Shown here: positions 16,648 to 25,519 of the stretch, piece after piece | Layout of the letters: the number at the start of each line of letters is the position of its first letter | How positions within the stretch are numbered: position 1 is the stretch's first letter | Assembly: GCF_003369575.1 (NCBI RefSeq) | Contig: NZ_PIOC01000004.1 | Location: 1 to 64,000 of the forward strand | Length of the DNA stretch: 64,000 bases | Direction: 5' to 3' | Source of the DNA: Oceanobacillus arenosus | GTDB taxonomy: Bacteria > Bacillota > Bacilli > Bacillales > Amphibacillaceae | The notes under the pieces: generated by a model | Database searches by the model: none | Told to the model about the DNA's origin: nothing | What the model saw: the letters and a program-made list of their open reading frames with translations, nothing else | Translations under genes and position numbers: made by a program

Positions 16648-16770
16648 TTACTGCTCTATTGTTCTGAAAAAGGACAGACTTATCCCGTTGAACAAAAATG
16701 CAGCAAAAATAGCATAGCGAATACAGAGGTACTCTCTAAGTTTCACTACACCACTACCAGCAAATTCCAT
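16648..16770 (-). CDS. 40-aa leader peptide controlling the ABC-F gene
   Basis: Short ORF with an ideal ribosome binding site (AAGGAGGTGG, 5 bases before ATG 16770) and stop at 16648-16650. It begins MEFAGSGVVKLREYLC and ends GISLSFFRTIEQ, with a hydrophobic middle IRYAIFAAFLFN. It begins only about 25 bases after the predicted start of transcription and stops 35 bases before the terminator stem. In known drug-inducible ABC-F and erm genes, a ribosome stalled on such a leader by an antibiotic changes the RNA fold and prevents termination. Translation and stalling are inferred. Confidence 0.7.
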   Translation of the reverse strand: MEFAGSGVVKLREYLCIRYAIFAAFLFNGISLSFFRTIEQ

Positions 16771-16801
16771 CTAACCCACCTCCTTATAAATATATATTTA
16801 A

Positions 16802-16831
16802 ATCTTATGATAAATATAACTATGAAGTCAA
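16802..16831 (-). promoter_or_regulatory. Predicted promoter for the ABC-F leader transcript
   Basis: Minus-strand TTGACT (16826-16831), 18-base spacer, TAAGAT (16802-16807). Predicted start of transcription near 16795, about 25 bases before the leader ORF. Confidence 0.6.
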
Positions 16832-16967
16832 TAGTTATTTTATAATGGGAAAAAATACTTAAATCAGGCTTAACAATTCTAATTTTATGACGATATAAAA
16901 TAAAGGTTTATTTTGTATTATTTTTAGATAAATAGATTTCAATCGTTATAGGGGGGAAGGGAAAGAT

Positions 16968-18713
16968 ATGAAGAAGAGGCAAAAGAAACAAAAGAATAAA
17001 ATGAAAATAAATAGATTTACATGGAAAGACATTAAAATCGGCAGCAAGTATTTAACTGCATTTTTTACAACAGTTGCCCTCATTATTGTCGCCAGCTTTA
17101 TCGTCTTTTTACAATTAAATAAATCAGAAAGCAATATTAAGGCAATAGAAAAGCAAAATATTTGGGTAAATGACATGACACAGCTGTCTTCACTCATCCA
17201 GCTGCAGGACTTCCAAATTGCCGAGTATTTATTAACACAGGATGCTCAATATATTGATACATACAATGAATACACTGAAGAAATCAATACAATTATGGCT
17301 GATATGACACCAGATCTGACTACAAAGGAACAGAAGGAAGCTTTCAGTACGATACAAGAAAGTATTAATGGAATAAAGGATACCTTTCTTAATAAAATGG
17401 TACCCTCAGTTGAAGATGGTTTAGTTTTATATGCGACATCCCTAAGAAGTTACTCATCGAATTATCGAAATCAAATTTTAGATCAGGTAGCACAATTAAC
17501 AGATAATGTTAAACAGGAACAGGGTCAGCTAGTGAAAACTTCTACCGATAATATCAACAGCAGCATTTTCATTTTATTTGTTGCTATTTTTACTGTAGTC
17601 GTAATTGGTACAGCATTAATGCTGTTTGTTAGCCGGAATATTGCAGCTGGACTATCAAGCGTAGTGAAATTAACTAAAGAAGTAGCAGATGGGAATTTGC
17701 AAGTCGAATCCATTAACTATAAAGGTAAGGATGAAATTGGCCAATTAGCTGCTACGATGAATCAAATGAAGGATAGTCTTAAAAATATTTTAAGTAATAT
17801 TGCAGATGTAGCAAATTCCGTTTCTACGAGAAGTGAAAGCTTAACCCAATCGGCAAAAGAAGTAAAAGAAGGAAATATCCAGATTGCTAGGACAATGGAG
17901 GAACTATCTACTGGTTCAGAAACACAGGCAAATGGTGCATCAGATTTAGCAGAAAATATGTCTGACTTTGTACAACGTGTAATATTATCCGAACAAAGCG
18001 GTCACGAAATCGCAGCAAGTTCAACCGATATTTTATCTTTAACAAGCAATGGCACATCGCTGATGAATAAATCAGTATCACAGATGAAACAAATCGATAC
18101 AATCGTTTCAGAGGCTGTTGGAAAGGTAAAACATTTAGATAAGCAATCTGCAGAGATTTCGAAGCTAGTCATTGTCATTCGTGATATTGCAGACCAAACC
18201 AATTTACTATCATTAAATGCTGCGATTGAAGCTGCAAGGGCTGGAGAGCATGGGAAAGGCTTTGCAGTTGTTGCCGATGAGGTTAGAAAGCTTGCAGACC
18301 AAGTAGCCTCATCAGTAGAAGGTATTAAAAAAATCGTTACTTCTATTCAAAAGGAAACCGTTCAAGTGGTTGATACATTAAATGTTGGCTATCGTGAGGC
18401 ACAAGAGGGAACAACCCAAATTGAAGCAACAGGAAAAAGTTTTGCATCCATTAATGTCGCGGTCTCTAATATGGCAGTAAAAATTGATGCCATATCAAAT
18501 AATCTAAATGAAATTACAACTACAAGCAGTGATATGAACAAGGTAATTGAAGATATCGCTTCTGTTTCAGAGGAATCAGCTGCTGGAGTGGAACAGGTTG
18601 CAGCTTCCACGCAGCAATCTGCTAGTTCGATGGAAGAAGTATCACATAATGCAGACGAATTAGCAGATCTTGCAGAGCAATTAACCTATGCAATAAAATT
18701 ATTTAGACTTTAG
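16968..18713 (+). CDS. Methyl-accepting chemotaxis protein (4HB sensor, HAMP)
   Basis: 581 aa transmembrane chemoreceptor. A very basic N-terminus ([13 protein letters not shown]) precedes TM1 (about 28-50). The extracellular part (about 51-190) is all-helical and fits a four-helix-bundle sensor; TM2 is at about 192-216 and is followed by a HAMP linker ([17 protein letters not shown]). The signalling domain has the invariant hairpin tip [38 protein letters not shown], which docks CheA/CheW. No C-terminal receptor pentapeptide. Start has a GGGGGGAAGGG purine stretch upstream. Single gene, terminator at 18722-18756. Ligand unknown. Confidence 0.92.
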   Translation: MKKRQKKQKNKMKINRFTWKDIKIGSKYLTAFFTTVALIIVASFIVFLQLNKSESNIKAIEKQNIWVNDMTQLSSLIQLQDFQIAEYLLTQDAQYIDTYNEYTEEINTIMADMTPDLTTKEQKEAFSTIQESINGIKDTFLNKMVPSVEDGLVLYATSLRSYSSNYRNQILDQVAQLTDNVKQEQGQLVKTSTDNINSSIFILFVAIFTVVVIGTALMLFVSRNIAAGLSSVVKLTKEVADGNLQVESINYKGKDEIGQLAATMNQMKDSLKNILSNIADVANSVSTRSESLTQSAKEVKEGNIQIARTMEELSTGSETQANGASDLAENMSDFVQRVILSEQSGHEIAASSTDILSLTSNGTSLMNKSVSQMKQIDTIVSEAVGKVKHLDKQSAEISKLVIVIRDIADQTNLLSLNAAIEAARAGEHGKGFAVVADEVRKLADQVASSVEGIKKIVTSIQKETVQVVDTLNVGYREAQEGTTQIEATGKSFASINVAVSNMAVKIDAISNNLNEITTTSSDMNKVIEDIASVSEESAAGVEQVAASTQQSASSMEEVSHNADELADLAEQLTYAIKLFRL

Positions 18714-18721
18714 ATTTATAG

Positions 18722-18756
18722 TAACGAAACGCTCAGAATCTCTGAGCGTTTCGTTA
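18722..18756. terminator. Bidirectional terminator
   Basis: 16-bp stem TAACGAAACGCTCAGA with TCTGAGCGTTTCGTTA, 3-base loop, between the convergent chemoreceptor and isochorismatase-family genes. Confidence 0.85.
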
Positions 18757-18765
18757 TGCTATGCT

Positions 18766-19329
18766 TTACTTTTCTCGTAAAAAATTCACTAATTGTTCTG
18801 TTGTAAGTATAGTCGCAAACTCTTCATTTAAAGTAGCTAAAGATATATTATGTATGGTCTCGGCATCATAATAGTTATTATTTTGATCTTTCATACCAAA
18901 CGCTGCTGTCGCATCTGAAATAAGATATGTATTAAAACCTAGATTCCCACTCATTCTAGTAGTTGTAGATACACAATGGGGAGTTGTCAATCCAGTTATA
19001 ACTACTGTTGTTAAACCATTCGCTTTCAGATACTCTTCTAAATTTGTACCGATGAAACTACTATTAACTTTCTTGGTTATAACTACTTCACCTTTAATAG
19101 GCGCAACCAATTCTTTTATTGTAAATCCCTCATGATTTGGATGAAATATAGAATTAAGATTATCAGACTTGTGTTGAATATGTACTACTTGCCAGCCTTT
19201 CTTCCTCCATATGGTTAATATCCTACTAATGTTATTTTCTGCAGCTAAATTGTTTCTTTCTCCCCATTTTTTATCATCAAAGGCTTTTTGCACATCAACT
19301 ATTATTAATACATTATTTTTATTATCCAA
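18766..19329 (-). CDS. Isochorismatase-family cysteine hydrolase
   Basis: 187 aa. TTG start at 19329 with AAAGGAG 7 bases upstream. Catalytic triad readable: Asp in LIIVDVQKAF, Lys in VVITKKVNSSF and Cys in TTPHCVSTTTRMSGNLGF. The GLTTPHCVSTT stretch carries the usual cis-peptide. Family members hydrolyse amides or enol ethers (nicotinamidase-like, biuret/ureidoacrylate-like); the substrate is not predictable here. No isochorismate synthase or NAD genes nearby. Cytosolic. Confidence 0.87.
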   Translation of the reverse strand: MDNKNNVLIIVDVQKAFDDKKWGERNNLAAENNISRILTIWRKKGWQVVHIQHKSDNLNSIFHPNHEGFTIKELVAPIKGEVVITKKVNSSFIGTNLEEYLKANGLTTVVITGLTTPHCVSTTTRMSGNLGFNTYLISDATAAFGMKDQNNNYYDAETIHNISLATLNEEFATILTTEQLVNFLREK

Positions 19330-19483
19330 GATAATTCTCCTTTACGCTTATGATTCACTATCTGCTGGCTTAACAATTGCATCCGTTCTTGTCGTATAAG
19401 AAGTCTTAAGCATTCTTTACTTTCAACCATAATAACTTTCTTCACCCATCTTGATTCCTTTATCAATATAGCATTGAAACTTT

Positions 19484-19780
19484 TTATGAAATATGAACCT
19501 GCTCAAAGTGTTCCACTTTTGGAAATGGGTCATAAAATTTGTGTAATTGCTTTTTCCATTCTTGGTACTCTTTTGATTGTCTAAATCCAACTGTATGGTC
19601 CTCTACTGTTTCCCATTTAACTAACAGTAGATATTTCCCTTTCAATTCAATACAGCGTTGTAACTCGTGTGATATATAACCTTTCATTGAAGAGATAATT
19701 TCTGATGCCCCACGGAATGCTTCCTCATATTCAACTTCCATCCCATCCTTAACCTGTAGCATAACTGCTTCCAGAATCAT
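19484..19780 (-). CDS. Antibiotic biosynthesis monooxygenase (ABM) domain protein
   Basis: 98 aa dimeric ferredoxin-like fold. MILEAVMLQVKDGMEVEYEEAFRGASEIISSMKGYISHELQR is the classic ABM half, and KYLLLVKWETVEDHTVGFRQSKEYQEWKKQLHKFYDPFPKVEHFEQV the second, with the conserved W-x-x-x-x-x-H strand. GGGG-type ribosome binding site before 19780. Small proteins of this kind act as quinol or heme monooxygenases or simply as stress proteins; specificity unknown. Confidence 0.82.
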   Translation of the reverse strand: MILEAVMLQVKDGMEVEYEEAFRGASEIISSMKGYISHELQRCIELKGKYLLLVKWETVEDHTVGFRQSKEYQEWKKQLHKFYDPFPKVEHFEQVHIS

Positions 19781-20098
19781 TTCATTATCCCCTTTTCAAG
19801 TGACTTCGCATGTACGATTAACTGAATTAGTTTGATATCAACATAATGGAATCTTAACATAATATTGCAGTTATCCAGTAGAAAATAAATAAAATTTTCT
19901 GAAATAATCTTAAATAAAGGAACAGTGAACTATTTTGGCAATCTTATAGCTTAACAACCAAATAAAAATATAGGTACAAATCATAAAATAATCTGCACCT
20001 AAATTTGATATGTTATTTAATCTCTTCTCTTCTATAATTGAACTCGTTGATTGTAAGGGAAACTATTTCTCCCAACTGCATATCGAAGATTATATTTT
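19781..20098. other. AT-rich intergenic, nothing recognised
   Basis: 318 bases between the ABM gene and the end of the second tag copy. No open frame with a ribosome binding site, no clear hairpin with T-tract and none of the repeat families were seen. Confidence 0.5.
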
Positions 20099-20668
20099 TT
20101 ATACCACAAGATTAGAGTACCTAAAACAATCCATCGTATGGTCATTCACCATTCCTATTGATTGCATAAATGCATAGCAAATTGTCGGTCCGACAAATTT
20201 AAATCCGCGTTTTTTTAAATCCTTACTCATTCGCTCCGACTCTGGTGTAGACGCAGGAATCTGCCCAATTTCATCCCAATGATTGATAATTGGCTTGCTT
20301 TCAACAAACTGCCATATATACGCTTCAAATGTACCGAATTCTGCTTGTACATTCAAGAATGCCTTTGCATTAGAGATAACGGAATTGATTTTTAGCTTGT
20401 TTCTTATAATTCCTTCATTTTGCCTTAATTCTTCTACTTTTGACGCATCATAGTTCTTGATGATTTCTGGGTCAAAGTTAGCAAATGCTTCTCGGTAATT
20501 CTCCCTGCGTTTAAGGATTGTAATCCAGCTTAAACCTGCTTGTGCTCCTCCAAGCGAAAGCATTTCGAATAGTTTCTGATCGTCATGAAGAGGAACACCC
20601 CATTCCTCGTCATGATAATCCAAATAAATCGGATCTGTTGTAACCCATGCACATCGTTTCTGTTCCAT
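20099..20668 (-). CDS. tag: DNA-3-methyladenine glycosylase I, duplicated copy 2
   Basis: 189 aa from ATG 20668 (MEQKRCAWVTTDPIYLDYHDEEWGVP). Tag removes 3-methyladenine from alkylated DNA. The zinc ligands are all present: Cys and His near the N-terminus (CAW, YHDEEWG) and His/Cys in VNDHTMDC at the C-terminus; LEGAQAGLSWITILKRRENYR-type core is kept (SLGGAQAGLSW here, with Gly for Glu, the catalytic-pocket Glu seen in copy 1 and E. coli Tag). It is about 90% identical to the copy 80 bases upstream and derives from a tandem duplication with a 649-base period. Whether the E-to-G change affects activity is unknown. Confidence 0.9.
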   Translation of the reverse strand: MEQKRCAWVTTDPIYLDYHDEEWGVPLHDDQKLFEMLSLGGAQAGLSWITILKRRENYREAFANFDPEIIKNYDASKVEELRQNEGIIRNKLKINSVISNAKAFLNVQAEFGTFEAYIWQFVESKPIINHWDEIGQIPASTPESERMSKDLKKRGFKFVGPTICYAFMQSIGMVNDHTMDCFRYSNLVV

Positions 20669-20747
20669 CTTAGCTTCCATCCAATTCTATGTCATTTTTA
20701 GCAATTGAGCTCTATTTCCCCCTATTATTTATCCGGTGACCCATTGT

Positions 20748-21317
20748 TTATTCCATATGCTTAGAATACTTAAAACAATCCTTTGTATGGTCATTCACCA
20801 TTCCTATTGCTTGCATAAATGCATAGCAAATCGTTGGGCCGACAAATTTAAATCCGCGTTTCTTTAAATCCTTACTCATTCGCTCCGACTCTGGTGTAGA
20901 CGCAGGAATCTGCCCAATTTCGTCCCAATGATTGATAATTGGCTTGCCACCAACAAATTGCCACATATATTCGTCAAATGTGCCGAATTCTGCTTGTACA
21001 TTCAAGAATGCTTTTGCATTTGTGATAACGGAATTAATTTTCAGCTTGTTTCTTATAATTCCTTCATTTTGCCTTAATTCCTCTACTTTTGACGCATCAT
21101 AGCTCTTGATGATTTCTGGGTCAAAATTAGCAAATGCTTGTCGGTAATTCTCCCTGCGTTTAAGTATCGTGATCCAACTTAAACCAGCTTGTGCTCCTTC
21201 GAGGGTAAGCATTTCGAATAATTTCTGGTCATCATGAACGGGAACACCCCATTCATGATCATGATAGTTCAAATAAATCGGGTCTGTTGTAACCCATGCA
21301 CATCGTTTCTGTTCCAT
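20748..21317 (-). CDS. tag: DNA-3-methyladenine glycosylase I, copy 1
   Basis: 189 aa from ATG 21317, which directly follows the stop of the sulfurtransferase (TAAGATG); an ATG at 21329 inside that gene is the alternative. Zn ligands as in E. coli Tag (CAW, YHDHEWG, VNDHTKDC) and the substrate pocket LEGAQAGLSWITILKRRENYR intact. KKRGFKFVGPTICYAFMQAIG is the family C-terminal helix. Cotranscribed with the sulfurtransferase and a GNAT gene. Copy 2 lies downstream in the same orientation. Confidence 0.92.
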   Translation of the reverse strand: MEQKRCAWVTTDPIYLNYHDHEWGVPVHDDQKLFEMLTLEGAQAGLSWITILKRRENYRQAFANFDPEIIKSYDASKVEELRQNEGIIRNKLKINSVITNAKAFLNVQAEFGTFDEYMWQFVGGKPIINHWDEIGQIPASTPESERMSKDLKKRGFKFVGPTICYAFMQAIGMVNDHTKDCFKYSKHME

Positions 21318-21318
21318 C

Positions 21319-22161
21319 TTAGCTCTCATCCAATTCTATGTCATTTTTATCATAAGAAATCCAGTCACTAAAGCTTCCCGGGTATAATTTCACATTGGTA
21401 TAGCCAGCAGTTTTTAATGCAAGGATATTCGGACATGCCGATACACCTGAACCACAAGAGACAATAATTTCCTCGTCTTTTGGTAAGGTAGCAAAATGCT
21501 GCTCAAGCTCTTCCCCTTTTTTCCATACCCCTTCATCGGTAATTACCCCTCTCCAAAAATAACTCTTCGCACCAGGGATATGGCCAGCCTTACTATACAT
21601 TGTCTCGATTTCTCCTAAGTAGCGCTCTTTTGCACGGGAGTCGATTAATATTGCTGTATGATTCTCGGTCTTTTCCTTTACTTCTTCCATTGTTACCGTT
21701 TGATCATCACGGAAATTGGGTTTAAATGTTTTCGGCTGCAATCGGCTAATCTCCCTCGTGACCTCATTTCCATCTTCAATCCAGAGCTTATACCCTCCCT
21801 CAAGGAGATAAACTTTATCATGCCCACTATTTTCAAGTAACCACCAAAGCCTTGCAGCAAACATTTCATTCCCTTGATCATAAATCACAACGGTTGTATT
21901 TGCATCAATCCCGATATTGCCCATTTTCGCAGCGAATGTCTTTCGATCTGGCAGTGGATGTGCACCACCATGCTTCTCCGCTCTTCCTGATAAATCTCGG
22001 TTTAGATCGAGATACACTGCACCCGGAAGATGGCTTTTCAAGTACATTTTCCTCCCTGCATCCGAATCATCCAGCTGAAATCTTACATCGACAATTACCG
22101 TGTTATTAAGATTGTTCTCGAGTCGTTTCTTCAATCGTTCCACACTAATTAAATTCGACAT
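21319..22161 (-). CDS. Tandem-rhodanese sulfurtransferase
   Basis: 280 aa with two rhodanese domains (about 1-125 inactive, 150-275 catalytic). Domain 1: VIVDVRFQLDDSDAGRKMYLKSHLPGAVYLDLNRDLSG. Domain 2: AILIDSRAKERYLGEIETMYSKAGHIPGAKSY and the active-site loop VSCGSGVSACPN. CGSGVSA is the loop typical of 3-mercaptopyruvate sulfurtransferases (CGSGVTA) rather than thiosulfate ones. No signal peptide, cytosolic. It starts 2 bases after the GNAT stop with GGAGGGATAAGG as binding site, and its end overlaps the tag leader, so the three genes form one operon. Confidence 0.88.
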   Translation of the reverse strand: MSNLISVERLKKRLENNLNNTVIVDVRFQLDDSDAGRKMYLKSHLPGAVYLDLNRDLSGRAEKHGGAHPLPDRKTFAAKMGNIGIDANTTVVIYDQGNEMFAARLWWLLENSGHDKVYLLEGGYKLWIEDGNEVTREISRLQPKTFKPNFRDDQTVTMEEVKEKTENHTAILIDSRAKERYLGEIETMYSKAGHIPGAKSYFWRGVITDEGVWKKGEELEQHFATLPKDEEIIVSCGSGVSACPNILALKTAGYTNVKLYPGSFSDWISYDKNDIELDES

Positions 22162-22163
22162 CC

Positions 22164-22673
22164 TTATCCCTCCAGTATTTTGCTCATGTAATATTCATCT
22201 ACAAATCTATCATCCATAAATAGTGAATCTTGTTTTATTCCTTCGATTTTAAAGCCCGCTTTCTCATATAACTTTATACCCGCTATATTTTCTACGATAA
22301 CAGTGAGCTCTAATCGATGAATTCCTTGGTTTAATGCCCATTTTTCGATCTCTACAAATAGCTGCGTGCCAATACCTTTTCCACGCTTATTCGCTAAAAT
22401 ACCAATTACTATGTAAGCACAATGCTTATTCTTAATGGTATTCCCGCCAATTGCAAATAGATAACCAATTAAATTATTATTTTCCTCAACAACAAGGATT
22501 TCCGAATTATGCTTCTTAGTAAGAGAATCTATCATGTTCAATTGCTTTTCTTCTGATATTTCCCTTTCCCCTGACCCGTAAAGCATATAGGGACTTTCCG
22601 TTTCCACTTGCCCGATCAATGTAGCTAAATTCGCTGCATCGCTTCGTAATGCTTGCCTAATCATCCTCATCAT
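22164..22673 (-). CDS. GNAT-family N-acetyltransferase
   Basis: About 169 aa; the start is uncertain among closely spaced ATGs (22688, 22673, 22670, 22664), of which the inner ones give the normal GNAT N-terminus MIRQALRSDAANLATLI. Acetyl-CoA loop V(I)GILANKRGKGIGTQLFVEIEKWAL with the R/KGKGIGT motif A, and ENIAGIKLYEKAGFKIEGI (motif B) near the C-terminus. Substrate unknown. First gene of the GNAT-sulfurtransferase-tag operon; its stop is separated by two bases from the next start. Confidence 0.85.
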   Translation of the reverse strand: MMRMIRQALRSDAANLATLIGQVETESPYMLYGSGEREISEEKQLNMIDSLTKKHNSEILVVEENNNLIGYLFAIGGNTIKNKHCAYIVIGILANKRGKGIGTQLFVEIEKWALNQGIHRLELTVIVENIAGIKLYEKAGFKIEGIKQDSLFMDDRFVDEYYMSKILEG

Positions 22674-22791
22674 CCCAATCCATATCAATAATTATTCGCT
22701 AATCAGCGGCATTATCCTTCTAATATTATTTCATGAATACTTCGGTATGTGATAATATACAATTATATCAAAAGAAGGAGCGAATAACCTT

Positions 22792-24021
22792 ATGAAAGAC
22801 GAACTAATTAAGCGCTTTACTACATATGCAAAGATTGATACGCAATCAAATGAAGATTCGGATACAACACCTTCTACCCCAGGACAATTTGATCTGCTTC
22901 ACGTCCTTGTAGAACAATTAAAGGAAATCGGCATGGCGGATGTTGAACTTGATGAAAATGGCTATTTAATGGCAACCCTTCCTGCTAATACAGATAAAGA
23001 GATCCCTACGATCGGCTTCCTAGCACACGTGGATACTGCAACAGATTTTACAGGGAAAAATGTCGCTCCGCAAATTGTGGAAAACTTTGATGGAAATGAT
23101 CTTACACTTAATGAAAAATTAAATATTGTATTATCTGCGAAGGATTTCCCAGAGCTTCCAAGCTATAAAGGACAAACTTTAATTACAACAGATGGGACAA
23201 CATTGCTCGGTGCAGACGATAAAGCTGGGATTACAGAAATAATGACAGCGATGAATTACTTATTGCAGCATCCAGAAATTGAACATGGTCGCATTCGTAT
23301 TGCCTTTACACCTGATGAGGAAATCGGCCGTGGACCACATAAATTCGATGTGGAACGTTTCGATGCAACATATGCCTATACGATGGATGGTGGTCCACTT
23401 GGAGAACTACAATATGAAAGCTTTAATGCTGCAGCTGCAAAGGTAACATTTAAAGGAAGCAGTGTTCATCCTGGGACAGCGAAGAACAAAATGATCAATG
23501 CCGGCAAACTTGCAACAGAGTTTATCGGAAAGTTCCCTGAACAAGAAGCACCAGAATATACAGAAGGACATGAAGGCTTCTACCATCTTATTTCCATTCA
23601 TGGAGAAGTAGAAAAAACGCAAGTATATTATATTATTCGTGATCATGACAGAGACAGCTTCGAAGCTAGAAAAGCGACATTAGAAAAGTATGTAAATGAA
23701 ATGAAGGAAAAGTATGGAGAAGCGAATGTAGCGTTGGAATTAACCGATCAATACTACAATATGCGTGAGAAGATTGAACCAGTAATGGAAATCGTCGATA
23801 TTGCTAGTGAAGCGATGAAGAACTTAGATATTAAGCCAATTATTGAACCAATCCGTGGTGGCACTGATGGATCACAGCTATCCTTCATGGGCTTACCAAC
23901 GCCAAATATTTTTGCTGGCGGAGAGAATTTCCATGGTAAATTCGAATATGTTTCGGTTGAAACGATGGAAAAGGCTGCCAAAGTAATCGTAGAAATTTGC
24001 CGATTGTTTGCTAAGAAATAA
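22792..24021 (+). CDS. pepT: Peptidase T (tripeptide aminopeptidase)
   Basis: 409 aa, full PepT length. Zn-dependent M20B peptidase that removes the N-terminal residue from tripeptides in the cytosol. Metal ligands visible in order: [12 protein letters not shown] (His, Asp), [10 protein letters not shown] (bridging Asp), [11 protein letters not shown] (catalytic Glu-Glu), [10 protein letters not shown] (Asp) and [15 protein letters not shown] (His). The dimerisation domain follows about 205-320. AAGGAG precedes the start. Monocistronic with a terminator right after the stop. Confidence 0.95.
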   Translation: MKDELIKRFTTYAKIDTQSNEDSDTTPSTPGQFDLLHVLVEQLKEIGMADVELDENGYLMATLPANTDKEIPTIGFLAHVDTATDFTGKNVAPQIVENFDGNDLTLNEKLNIVLSAKDFPELPSYKGQTLITTDGTTLLGADDKAGITEIMTAMNYLLQHPEIEHGRIRIAFTPDEEIGRGPHKFDVERFDATYAYTMDGGPLGELQYESFNAAAAKVTFKGSSVHPGTAKNKMINAGKLATEFIGKFPEQEAPEYTEGHEGFYHLISIHGEVEKTQVYYIIRDHDRDSFEARKATLEKYVNEMKEKYGEANVALELTDQYYNMREKIEPVMEIVDIASEAMKNLDIKPIIEPIRGGTDGSQLSFMGLPTPNIFAGGENFHGKFEYVSVETMEKAAKVIVEICRLFAKK

Positions 24022-24026
24022 TAATG

Positions 24027-24058
24027 AAAGTCCGATTCTATTCTGGAATCGGACTTTT
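24027..24058. terminator. Bidirectional terminator after pepT
   Basis: 12-bp stem AAAGTCCGATTC (24027-24038) with GAATCGGACTTT (24046-24057), A/T-rich on both flanks. It also serves the small minus-strand gene ending at 24067. Confidence 0.85.
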
Positions 24059-24066
24059 ATTATTCC

Positions 24067-24183
24067 CTACCGTTCCTTCTTTTCTAATTCCTCCACTCGT
24101 TCCGTCAGCTTCTTTAGTTTTGTTTGATTATCCAATACAAAAACAAATGCGATTAAACCGAAAACAAATCCAATCACTTCCAT
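24067..24183 (-). CDS. Small single-span membrane protein (38 aa)
   Basis: Not a shadow of a larger gene: ATG 24183 has AGGGGTGG 6 bases upstream, the stop is at 24067, and a terminator follows at once. The peptide is MEVIGFVFGLIAFVFVL, one transmembrane helix, then a charged tail (NQTKLKKLTERVEELEKKER) that reads as a short coiled coil. Such Nout/Cin micro-proteins with a heptad tail are widespread in bacilli, usually unnamed. Function unknown. Confidence 0.65.
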   Translation of the reverse strand: MEVIGFVFGLIAFVFVLDNQTKLKKLTERVEELEKKER

Positions 24184-24384
24184 GCTGCCACCCCTTTTAT
24201 AAGCGCTTTTCTTATCTGTTTATCCTATCACACAAAGCATCCGAATCAGTTATATTATTCAATATCTATTGCACTCTGAACAGAATCTATGAGAAAATGA
24301 GTACGGCTTACAATTGCTACTTTCCAATTCCCTTGAATAGATTAGTAATATTATAATTATGTGAAGCATAAGGAGTTATTCATC

Positions 24385-25434
24385 ATGTTTAAGAAAAAAC
24401 TTACTATACTTTTCAGTTTGCTTTTGCTACTTTTCGTTCTCGTAGCATGTACAACTGAAAATCCTATTGGAAATAAGACAGATAATGAAAAAAATAATAA
24501 AGCAGAAGAACAGGGTGAAACAACTGCAGATACAAATGGGAATCCTGAAGATACTGGAACTATTCCAATTGGAGATTTACAGAAAAAGGATCAAGGAGAA
24601 CAGGTCGAACTTCTGCAAAAAAGCCTAAATGAGCTTGGATACAATATAAGCGTTACTGGAATATTTGATGAAGCAACAACATGGGCGGTAACAGATTTCC
24701 AATTACAACATGGGGATCTAATGGCGTTAGGAATTTACAATGAAGAAACAGCAAAAGTACTCACAGATGCTATAGAAAAGGGCGAAAAGTTAGAGGCAGG
24801 AGCAGGTCTTCCATTCGTTGCTGAACCAGCTGCAACAGATGCGGGTACTCCTGTAATTGCAAATCCATATGACCAGCTTGCATTAGTTAATAAGGAACAT
24901 GCACTGCCTGCTGAATATACTCCAGAAGATCTCGTAATACCAGATGTCCGCTTCCCGTTCACCGAGGACTTACCGAAGAAGCAAATGCGTAAGATCGCTG
25001 CACAAGCTTTGGAGAAGCTATTTCACGCTGCAGATGAAGCGGGATTAGAGCTATATGCTCAATCCGGTTTTAGAGACTATGATACTCAAGTATTTCTCTT
25101 TGCCAACTATGTAAGTGCGAATGGTGAAGAAGCTGCAAATAAATTCAGTGCTCGTCCAGGTGAAAGTGAGCACCAATCAGGTTTAGCAATGGATATTACG
25201 AGTGTCGATGTGAACTATCTTTTGGACACTGATTTTGGTGATACCGATGAAGGAAAATGGGTAAAGGAACATGCAGCAGAATTTGGATTTATTATTCGTT
25301 ATCCTGAAGGAAAAGAAGAAATTACACAGTACCAATTCGAACCATGGCACTTGCGCTTTGTTGGTAAAAAAACAGCAAAGGAAATCACGGATCAAGGAAT
25401 TACGTTAGAAGAATATTTTAGTGAAATTGAATAG
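24385..25434 (+). CDS. VanY/D,D-carboxypeptidase lipoprotein with peptidoglycan-binding domain
   Basis: 349 aa from ATG 24385 (AAGGAG 9 bases before); a GTG at 24361 would lengthen the signal. Lipoprotein signal ends in VLVAC. After an acidic linker comes a PG_binding_1 repeat (about 63-125: GEQVELLQKSLNELGYNISVTGIFDEATTWAVTDFQ), then the VanY-type M15 peptidase: YAQSGFRDYDTQ, ARPGESEHQSGLAMDIT (zinc His and Asp) and FEPWHLRFVG (catalytic Glu, zinc His). It trims D-Ala from wall peptides outside the cell. No vancomycin-resistance genes nearby, so a housekeeping wall enzyme (LdcB/VanY-like) is likely. Confidence 0.9.
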   Translation: MFKKKLTILFSLLLLLFVLVACTTENPIGNKTDNEKNNKAEEQGETTADTNGNPEDTGTIPIGDLQKKDQGEQVELLQKSLNELGYNISVTGIFDEATTWAVTDFQLQHGDLMALGIYNEETAKVLTDAIEKGEKLEAGAGLPFVAEPAATDAGTPVIANPYDQLALVNKEHALPAEYTPEDLVIPDVRFPFTEDLPKKQMRKIAAQALEKLFHAADEAGLELYAQSGFRDYDTQVFLFANYVSANGEEAANKFSARPGESEHQSGLAMDITSVDVNYLLDTDFGDTDEGKWVKEHAAEFGFIIRYPEGKEEITQYQFEPWHLRFVGKKTAKEITDQGITLEEYFSEIE

Positions 25435-25443
25435 ATTATGTAG

Positions 25444-25472
25444 TCCTGTTCTTGCGAGAGCAGGATTTTTTT
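25444..25472 (+). terminator. Intrinsic terminator after the VanY-like gene
   Basis: Stem TCCTGTTCT with AGAGCAGGA (one G-U), TGCG loop, then seven T. Confidence 0.85.
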
Positions 25473-25519
25473 ATTTCTGTTATTCCAGATAAAACGAGGT
25501 ATGCGAGTTTTAACCGAGT

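Larger units (their letters stand above)
20051..21349. repeat. Tandem duplication, period 649 bases, carrying tag
   Basis: Two direct copies: unit right ends at 20700 and 21349 share CCAATTCTATGTCATTTTTA and then diverge, and stop codons sit at 20099 and 20748 (offset 649). The copied unit includes the last ~10 codons of the sulfurtransferase gene, so a fossil of that gene end (20681-20700) lies before copy 2. The downstream boundary is unclear; similarity fades just past the stop codons. Confidence 0.85.
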
